Of a stretch of DNA of 64,000 bases, positions 56,532 through 64,000 are shown piece after piece (position 1 is the first letter of the stretch; every line of letters begins with the position of its first letter). The notes beneath the pieces were generated by a model. It saw nothing but the letters and a program-made list of their open reading frames with translations, was not told the origin of the DNA and did not search any database. The translations under genes and the position numbers were made by a program. Origin of the DNA: Uloborus plumipes. Taxonomy: Eukaryota > Arthropoda > Arachnida > Araneae > Uloboridae. The stretch spans positions 1-64,000 of the forward strand of contig JAXGGA010005834.1 in assembly GCA_038373865.1 (NCBI GenBank). The letters are read 5' to 3'.

Positions 56532-58792
56532 TTATTAAATAAATGGTGTTTCTGAGACGCTACAACGCAATCGTTAATTTTGACCCGGATAAAAGCCTCC
56601 TCTCGCGGTTCTGCAGATGTCATCTCCCTTAATTTCTTTCTCCGGAGCTGTTGCATTATGTAGATGGCGCTGTAATACAAAATTTAACAGAAAATCTTTT
56701 TTTCTCATGTTAATAATTTACAAGCGAAGGCTTCAATTTGAGTCACTTCAACTTCTATCAAAAATTAAAAATCGCCTGTCAAAATACTGGTAAATAAACT
56801 AATCGACTGCTGAAAAATTTTTCAGGTTGCGAATAGCTATATACATTACGTGTAATGCGTCAGTATTCCGAATTCATTTAGCATTGTACAACTTAAGCCT
56901 ATATTCTGAAATTTACTTTGGTACGAAATTATTTGATTTTTGTCCTTTTTTAATGATATTCAACTTATTGTGTCGGTTATTTTCCGTTTCAATTGCATGA
57001 CAGTTCTAGACACGGTCGTAACATTTTGTGGATGAAATGTGGAGGATGTTATGTTTTCTCCCATTAGTTTTTCTTTTTGCTTCTGAAGGAGCGACCGAAG
57101 AAAATAAATTGTCACTCACTTCGAAATTTTTACTGTGCTATAGAAGCATTTACTTAACTTCAAACTATCAAATATTAAAATATTTGATTTTGGCAGACAA
57201 GAAAGCACAAATTGATTTGTTTTATTCCACAATCCATTTTCGTTTGGTTATTGTGCTGATATTTTTTTTTTGCTTTATTTAATGCATTTCTTATGCTTGT
57301 CACTTCTTGAGTATTTAATTTTGCTTAATATTGTAAGTTTTTTATTCTTTCACTGCTATTAAATTCTCAGTCGAGCAGCATGATTTCAAAATACTTGAAG
57401 AATGCACCACAGTAAAAATGTTTTTTTTTTTAAACTTTTTTTTAAAATTAGTTTTTATTTTCATAATTAATATGCTTTTTCCGATTATGTTTATTCGCAC
57501 TGAGCTGGCCCATGATGTGGTTTTCAACTGATAATGTCACAAAGTAGAGAAGTTGTTTGTGAAAGATGGTAAAAAAAAAGTAATCTAGTGCAAAAATGAT
57601 GAACTTTTTTTGCATTGAAAGCACAATGCTTTTCAATAGATGAGAGACGCGTAAAATTTTTCCCATTATTATCTAAACTGAAATACTACATTAAAATTCC
57701 ATAATCAGAAAAATATTTATTGGAGTATCCTAGAAATTATAAATGGCTACTTAATGGAAGGCTACTTAACTCGAGAAAGCCACAAGCTTTCAACCTGTGA
57801 CTTAGTTCATAATCATGTAAACTTGCATTAGTTGTTAGCATTTCCAGTTCACCTTTTTAGAAGGGCATTGTGCCACGCTTCTTTTAACGTTAATGTTCAT
57901 TTATCCTGCCCAATTTTTTGCATTTCTTGATGTACCCTCCTTACCTCTTTGAAGTTTTGCCGAAACTTTACTACTAAGGCAAGTTTTTTTGGCCTTGAAA
58001 TGTACTTCCCTTATTTCCCTTAGAATTTGATTTAATCTAAATCTGAATTTTCTATGCTTTTAATATAGTCTTCTAAACTGAGCATTAAAAACATTCTTAG
58101 TAAGTATTTAAAAAATAATTACTATTAGGGAAATAATTCGACTCATCATTTTTTTCTTAGTTTTGTTAATAAAATATAGTTTTTAAAAATTGTGTAGGTT
58201 TGTAAATTAAAAAAATTCGTTAAAATATAGTTTGTTGAAAAAATCTGTGCTCACTGGTTTTTAATTGTTTAATCTCGCGTATTTTTTAAATTGCTACCAG
58301 AAATGATTTTCCCCTTTCGTTTCCCGATGTGATTGGCATAATTCAAATTCGCAGACGTCTGAGTTGAACTATCAGCGTTACCATGATCAAGTTGAATTAT
58401 CAGGACTTTACTGCATGCAAATATCAAGTGCGCTCCTCCGATCCGAGGGTGCGCCCCTCGTGAGAGCCACTGTATAATCTATACATATGTACGGTTAATG
58501 AAAGATGGAAAAAATAAAGGCTGGTTGTAAAAGTACTTCCGATGTGGGAAGGGTAATGGGTAGTATTTGCAAATTTTTTATTTTTCATTTATTTTAATTT
58601 TTGTGATCTATTTCTTTATTTTACATGCTTGCTCATTTGATTTCCGCTGAAAATAAAGCAGAAAGAAGAGAAACTTTCAAGTTCCAACATCTTCCTATTG
58701 TTATTTCAGTATCCAAAATGCATTTCTTTAAATGTCTCAGAAGCTCATTCCTGCAGACCTACTTCCTTCCTCGACTACCTACAGCAGTATTT
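56532..58792. other. Spacer without recognised genes
   Basis: An 84-codon frame at 57028 starts with a signal-peptide-like MWRMLCFLPLVFLFASEGA, but continues into AT-rich sequence with no donor nearby, so it is not called. No repeat boundaries were seen. Confidence 0.4.
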
Positions 58793-59044
58793 TGCCGTGC
58801 TAAGTGCAAAAGTAGTATCTGCAGTCGAGCCCAAATTCAGATATTACTCTCAGCGTTGTTTTGTGCTTCCATTTATTTGATTTGATTCAGATGATATTTC
58901 TTCAGAATTTTTTACAAATATTTCCCGTTCTCAAATGACCATATAATTTTGTATTTCGGTAACATACGTCACAAAGAGCCACCTGGTGGCGATAACTCAT
59001 TTTTGTCAAAAAGTGCAGATACGACTTTTGTGCTTAGCGTGGCA
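58793..59044. mobile_element. MITE with CTCF-like motif, copy 2
   Basis: Starts TGCCGTGCTAAGTGCAAAAG and ends CTTTTGTGCTTAGCGTGGCA. Interior is nearly identical to 45230-45487 around CGTTCTCAAATGACCATATA; the CTCF-like core reads CCACCTGGTGGCGATA. Confidence 0.75.
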
Positions 59045-59050
59045 CTATTG

Positions 59051-59477
59051 CAGGGGTGATTGTGTTCCGGTATTTTACCGGATTTCCAGTATTTTCATGA
59101 TCAGTTCAAGTATTTTCATGTTCGGAAATACCGGAAATAAAATATTTTTAATTATACTTTTGTCTTCCCACCTTCGGTATTTTTTTTATTCTTCGAATTT
59201 TTGGTGATTTTTCGATAATTTCTAATAATATTCATCGAACAAAAATGTTAAGATGTCATTCTATTTTTTTTTTTTTTTTTTGACAAAAAATTATTTGAAA
59301 CTATTCGAATGTACGAAATGTGTCTTGTTTGTTTATGAAAGGGAATTTTTTTTAAATAAAATTAGGTGTGGTTAAATAATGAGGGCCTTGGTGTTTTGAA
59401 AAAAGCACCACACCCCACTCACACATTTTTTCTTCAAAACTTTCAGGTATTTTTTCATGAACTCACAATCACCCCTG
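59051..59477. mobile_element. hAT MITE with 8-bp TSD
   Basis: 427 bp, ends CAGGGGTGATTGTG and CACAATCACCCCTG, with CACTATTG duplicated exactly (59043-59050 and 59478-59485). It inserted next to the end of the MITE at 58793. Confidence 0.92.
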
Positions 59478-59485
59478 CACTATTG

Positions 59486-60126
59486 TTATTATTATGTTGC
59501 AATTAAAAAAAAAAAACTAAGTGTCAAATGATGATTAAATATAAATTTGCCGTTGTCAAACTGAAAATTTTAGGTGCAAAGTACTTCTTACTTACTACCT
59601 ACTGATTTAGAGCCTTTATAAATTGTGTGTGCTAAGATATTTAAATTTTTAGTTTTACAAAGTCGAGTCTCAATTACGCTAACTCCCAAGGGACTGGCTG
59701 AAAGGGTTGAGTTATTGATAGTTCGAGTTATAGGAAGTTCCCCCACAGCCTTCTCAAGGGTCTGTTGACTCAATGATACAGGAATATTAAAGTTATAAAG
59801 CTTCAAGTTATCAAGACTTGTTTTTTTAGTTTCAAGTAAATTAATGAGCATTTAAGTGCGAATATTTTTGCTGTCTAAATTGTGAAAATGTGAAGTGAAT
59901 GCAAATCTTGTTTGCATGTTTATGTTATATTTAATGTATTAAAAATAGCATTTTCTTTAAAAAGGAATCTAAAGCCATTTTGATACTATTGGATTCCATC
60001 ATGCCAGGTCTTCTGAAAAGTGTAAGTCATTTATTTCTATCAACTTTTTTTTTCTTTCATTTTGTATGTAAACTTGTTTTACAATGAGCCAACAGATAGT
60101 TATGAACAGTTAAAAAATATTATTTA
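59486..60126. other. Spacer, possible pogo-like fragment
   Basis: GAGTCTCAATTACGCTAACT and GTTCGAGTTATAGGAAG (59660-59740) look like ends of another pogo-type family, without a partner. A short open stretch before GTAAGT at about 60026 was rejected as an exon. Confidence 0.35.
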
Positions 60127-60784
60127 CCGTATTTTCGGGTAGATAAGCCGCGGCTTATACGTGTTTAAAAGCTGAATTTTAACTCCTGCGGCTTATACGC
60201 CATGACGGCTAATACAATGTAAAAGTTTTTTTTTTGTTTTTGTTTTTTCAAAGTTCATTTTATGTTTAGTTATTGCTTAAAAACAAAGCAAATTAGAGTA
60301 CAACGACATCGAAAACCATGACATTGAAAACCACAACTGCAACGCCCTTGAAAAGATCTATTTTGAAAAGGGTAATAGCATTTCTGCTTATTCAGATGTT
60401 ATTTTATTCTCCTAGATCACCCAAATGAAAAACAAATAAAACAAATAATAATTTAAAAAAACGCCCGCCCGCCATTGCCCTGATGATGGGAAGTAGGGTT
60501 GCAGTAAAAACCAACCGGAGTAGAACAGGGTTACTATAAGTTGCAGTTATCGCCCAAATGTTGCAACGTTTTATTTATCTATGATATTAAAACACTGTTT
60601 TCAAATTCTTTGTCATTGTTTTTGAACGATGTCAATACCAATATACAGCGTAGGTGTAGGTTCTTTCAGATTAAATTTGTGACAAAGTTTTATGCGGCGT
60701 ATCTGATGAAACACATTTTTTTTCTCCCGAATTTTGTGAAGTTCGGCGTATACGGTGGTGCGGCTTATCTACCCGAAAATACGG
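60127..60784. mobile_element. TA-flanked MITE with CCGTATTTTCGGGTAG ends
   Basis: 658 bp, ends CCGTATTTTCGGGTAGATAA and TTATCTACCCGAAAATACGG (perfect 20-bp inverted repeat), flanked by TA. Internal GCGGCTTATACG motifs repeat near the left end. No coding frame. Confidence 0.88.
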
Positions 60785-60786
60785 TA

Positions 60787-62922
60787 ATGAAAAGTTTTCA
60801 TTTATCTTTAAATAGTACAAGCTTGATTGTTCGACCATCAGCAGATTAAACATGGATATTGGATAACACGTTTTTTTGTCTTATGTCAAAAAGAGTTGTT
60901 TGGTTTAAATTCAATGGTATTAAAAATATTTTTTTTTTTGAAAAAATAAATTGTTTTTTCCCAAAATGTTTGCATGAATCTTTCATGTTTGGAAAATGTA
61001 AGTTGCAATTGATGCAAAGTTACCAGCAAATCTTTGGAGATAAACTACAGATTAATATATTTGCAATCTTATTATTTTTTAATTGTAATGCAAGTTTGCT
61101 AAATTGGTGTTATTATGTGCTTTCAAAAAAATCAATGCAACAATTCTAATCAAGATAGACCAATTAAAACTACATTTTTGTAAAACAACGTGGAAGAAAA
61201 CTCCAAGTAGTTCATTTTCTTTCTTTATTTATTTATTATTTTATTATTTTTGTTTTTAAATTTTTTTTCAGTCTTTTACATTTCAAAATAGCACAAAAGC
61301 ATATTTTAGGCCAAACTTCATTTTGCTGCCTAATTTGTTTGATTAATTGTAGATAAGTAGCTTATACAGATAAACCATGTATCATTGATGCAATCCATAG
61401 TGTTTATAAATCTTAAGCCCGGTCGAGTATTTGAATGACAAGAGAAAAATAATAAAGAAATCCACAAGAGCAGAGTATTGGCATAAAATGATTCTTATAC
61501 CAGAATATTTTTTGTCATGTATGCTTTGTCCACTATACAGCCAGTGCAAGTCAAGAAAAAAGGGTACGTCAAATAAAAAAAGAAAAATATGTATGCAACT
61601 CTGTGCTCTTATAATAAAACTTAATGTAATTTTTCACTTTTCAAGGAGCCGATTATAATACATTAGGATTGAAAAATACTTCAAAACTTATGGCTTTATT
61701 CAAGGCTTTTAATTAAGAGATTTTTCTTTAAAAAAAAGGAAAAAAAAGTGTTCCTAAATCAGGAGAAATATCTGCAATGAAAGTATAATGGTTTTCTCAA
61801 AGACTATTCCTCCTATCGGTACATAAGTGGTTCAAAAAGGTTTTAGACTCACTTAGAAAAATAAGAGTTAAAAATTTACTTTCAGCCCCCATCAGTAGGT
61901 TGAACCTTCAATACTCTATGGTAGATGGCAGCACATCATGACATCAACGAAGAATTTTAAGGGTTTTAAATTGCAAAATATCATGGCACTGCAAGCTTCT
62001 CTGTTTAACTCCCTCGTCGGAACGTGAGAGCTTCATGTTCAAAAGAGGCAAGACTCCTCCCCCCCCCCCCCCATCGAAATCTTCTGTTGATGTCATAATG
62101 TGGTCATAATGATGTCAGACTTGTGGTTCATTTGTAGATTCTGCAAAATACTTTTTTTGCTTAAAAATGCATGATTTTAATTTTATTTATATTTATCATA
62201 GAAAACTATAATTACAAAGAAATTAATTTACAGTAGTTTATTCATGGTTATTTATCACTAGACATGTCTTAACTCTCATAGTAAATTATTTCTTTGATAT
62301 TTGTTTACGCCAAGATGTAAAGATTTTCAAACAATATTGCTCCTGTAGTAATCCTTTCTTTTTTAATGAGAAAATGAAACTCTACGTTTATAATTCTAAT
62401 TATTTAATTAATCATCTAAAAATTAGGTACAAATGTGAATATTTAACATTCATTAACAATTAATATAGAAAGTTCATTACGTTCATGTTAAGTAAACTCC
62501 GTGGATTTGGTAAGTTGCTTGGTGAAAATGGAGGACACAGATGTATTTTGTAACACGGATTTTATTAAGACAAACACAACAGTGGAAAACGAGCTTAACA
62601 ACTAGTAACGACAGTTTTGAAGTATATATGTGAACATGATGCCACAATGATAAAGATAAAAGTATAATAAATCAACAGTTCAAAAACAAAATTGTTCTTC
62701 TTACAAATAGCCTTCAAACTAAAAAAAAAACCCCTTTTCTAAATCAAAAACAGTTTTTTTTTTTTTTTTTGCTTTTTAAAAAAACTGTTTTTTTACAACC
62801 CTGATGTTTATGGAGCAATAAAACATTTCTTGGGAATATGAAATTTCAAATATTTGTAGATTTTTCATCTTTTCATGATAAAAAAAAAAATAATTTCTGA
62901 CTAGTTTTTAAATTTTTTTCAG
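60787..62922. other. Upstream intron of the NCAPH2 exon, no other feature
   Basis: AT-rich sequence with a C-run at about 62058-62072. The preceding NCAPH2 exon was not found here. An upstream ATG frame at about 62528 (MEDTDVFCNTDF) is too short to support. Confidence 0.4.
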
Positions 62923-63075
62923 AGTGAACGAGAACCATTTGAAGTTCATGTTTATGGACACAGAATAATGAAATATTTTACGGACAACAATAAGAACATT
63001 ATATCTTTTGCCGAGTTTTGTGAAGGAAAAGAGCATTGGGAAGTTTGTCGATACTTTTTTGCCTGTTTGCATTTG
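62923..63075 (+). CDS. NCAPH2: Condensin II subunit H2 (NCAPH2), one internal exon
   Basis: A 153-bp exon (51 codons, phase 0 on both sides) between TTTTTTTCAG and TTG/GTACGT. The peptide begins SEREPFEVHVYGHRIMKYF and ends with AEFCEGKEHWEVCRYFFACL then HL. It matches the C-terminal segment of the NCAPH2 kleisin, where vertebrates have PFDIHTYGDQL...PFAELVAGQPAFEVCR. NCAPH2 bridges the SMC2/SMC4 heads in condensin II and acts in chromosome axis formation. The final exon lies beyond the window or in its last 900 bp unrecognised. Confidence rests on the motif match by memory. Confidence 0.8.
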
Positions 63076-63593
63076 GTACGTTTTTGAATTCATGCTCATG
63101 CCGCTTAAATTTACATTAATCTGTTTTTGTTACACCAATAGATACCTTAATTTAATTTGGTGATTTGTTTATTTGTTTTCCCATTATACTTACATCAATT
63201 TCATTGAATGTTTAAATGTGTTTTTAAGTGTTATGTGTGTCAACTCTTAAGACAAGAAACGTTGATAGTAAAGTTTTTTTGTCAGCAGTTAGACTAGCTT
63301 GAGGTTAGGTTCATAGTTCACGCAAAAAAATTAACATTTTAACCCCCCCTGTGGTTGTACATTTCCAGAATTACATGTTAAATGGACGTAATAAGGCGTC
63401 TAGAACCATCAGTCAGTTAACATGATGTGAAAAGGAAAAACAATAGTTTAAAGCAGACTAGCTGCCAGGGCAGCTAGATTAGTTTCCTGTGGCATGTTGA
63501 TGCATAACGTCCCCCCTCTCTAACTTTTACCTCATTCTGAAGTTATATTATTTGATATAATTTAATGTTCGTTCGATTTCAAGACATACCACG
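63076..63593. other. Downstream intron of the NCAPH2 exon
   Basis: No further exon or repeat boundary recognised. Confidence 0.4.
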
Positions 63594-64000
63594 CAGGGAC
63601 GGACTGGGATGAAAATGCAGCCGTGGCATATTTTTTTAGATGCAGCCCTGATGGGGGGGGGGGGGGGAGTGTCTGCCGGTGAACAAAAATTTTGAATTTC
63701 TCCAATTTATTATACCCAAACAATTTTAAAATTTATTTACTGAGGGCAGTAGCAGAATACAATTTAATACAAATTTAATCGCGAGTGTATTTATTACTCA
63801 GATCGAATTTTGTAGTTTTAAAAATGCATTTAAAACTAATCTTCGAAAGTGTTGGGGGAAAATGAAATTCGAGGGGGGTGCTCAACCTTCCGTTTTCCAA
63901 ATCGAAATTCGTAAAGGGCGTCTGTTATACATCAATTAATAGTATAGTAAAGGGGGTCCAGGCGGTCCTCTTCCGGCTCTAAACAATCAGTTTTGGAAGA
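63594..64000. mobile_element. Left end of a hAT-like element, cut by window edge
   Basis: CAGGGACGGACTGGGATGAA is a hAT-style left end followed by GCAGCC and a 16-bp G run. The right end would lie past 64000. Confidence 0.45.

Noticed and set aside
57028..57282. Signal-peptide-like frame MWRMLCFLPLVFLF
   Set aside because: The hydrophobic start is suggestive, but no donor site or second exon was found and the tail is AT-driven.
59588..59851. 87-codon minus-strand frame
   Set aside because: Overlaps pogo-like repeat sequence and has no recognised domain.
59970..60025. Exon-like stretch before a strong GTAAGT
   Set aside because: Very short (ESKAILILLDSIMPGLLKS) with a poor acceptor; does not match the NCAPH2 segment expected before 62923.
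1..64000. CRISPR arrays, operons, prokaryotic promoters, tRNA and rRNA genes
   Set aside because: No direct-repeat/spacer array, no compact co-directional genes and no cloverleaf or rRNA signature; introns and transposons identify animal nuclear DNA.

Overview
The window reads as animal nuclear DNA, most likely from an arthropod and possibly a spider or other arachnid. It is AT-rich, its real genes are split by introns with GT/AG borders, and there are no operons, ribosome-binding sites, CRISPR arrays, tRNAs or rRNAs that I can see. The animal origin is well supported. The arachnid guess rests only on the general look of the repeats and on memory.

Three host genes can be supported. At 2326-5200 (+) are the last two coding exons of a GPI-anchored Ly6/uPAR three-finger protein with ten cysteines. 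At 30759-36303 (-) are the last three coding exons of an Emi1/Rca1-type APC/C inhibitor (FBXO5/FBXO43 family): F-box, zinc-binding region and a C-terminal Arg-Leu tail. At 62923-63075 (+) is one internal exon of the condensin II kleisin NCAPH2. The first exons of all three genes are outside the window or not recognisable. A fourth, unidentified coding-like segment lies near 25988-26170 (+).

The rest is a dense, nested collection of transposable elements. Region by region: 0.1-4.6 kb has a pogo/Tigger-type MITE, foldbacks and a hAT-like element holding a reverse-strand Helitron. 6.9-9.5 kb is a long-TIR element with a decayed, uncharacterised protein gene. 10-12 kb has small MITEs, one pair nested. 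12.2-19.1 kb is an LTR retrotransposon end split by a Helitron and by a jockey-like LINE, which is itself split by a hAT element. 19.4-21.9 kb is a 2.4-kb palindrome and 21.9-22.5 kb an internally deleted mariner. 24.7-25.0 kb is a nearly perfect hairpin and 27.2-28.5 kb a full-length dead mariner. 31.9-32.6 kb is an inverted, Penelope-like insertion with a possible hammerhead ribozyme. 34-38.7 kb has two hAT elements. 39.8-42.3 kb is a decayed DNA transposon encoding a DFAEN-type protein. 47-50 kb has hAT repeats, 52.4-54.6 kb two related repeat elements, and 55.7-56.5 kb a Helitron whose short open frame joins an N-terminal-like and a C-terminal-like piece of the Helitron protein. 58.8-60.8 kb has further MITEs.

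The most interesting non-repeat signal is at 44.6-50.8 kb (+). Three exon-like units of 209, 210 and 221 bp, each with acceptor- and donor-like borders, carry the same 75-nt hairpin. The arms are almost invariant and the changes fall mainly in the loop. This looks like a cluster of microRNA-like hairpins in a multi-exon transcript, or an undescribed structured-RNA gene. The second lead is a pair of long-inverted-repeat transposon families (6.96-9.5 kb and 19.4-21.9 kb) that share a subterminal motif; one copy still carries remnants of a protein I cannot assign to a named transposase superfamily.
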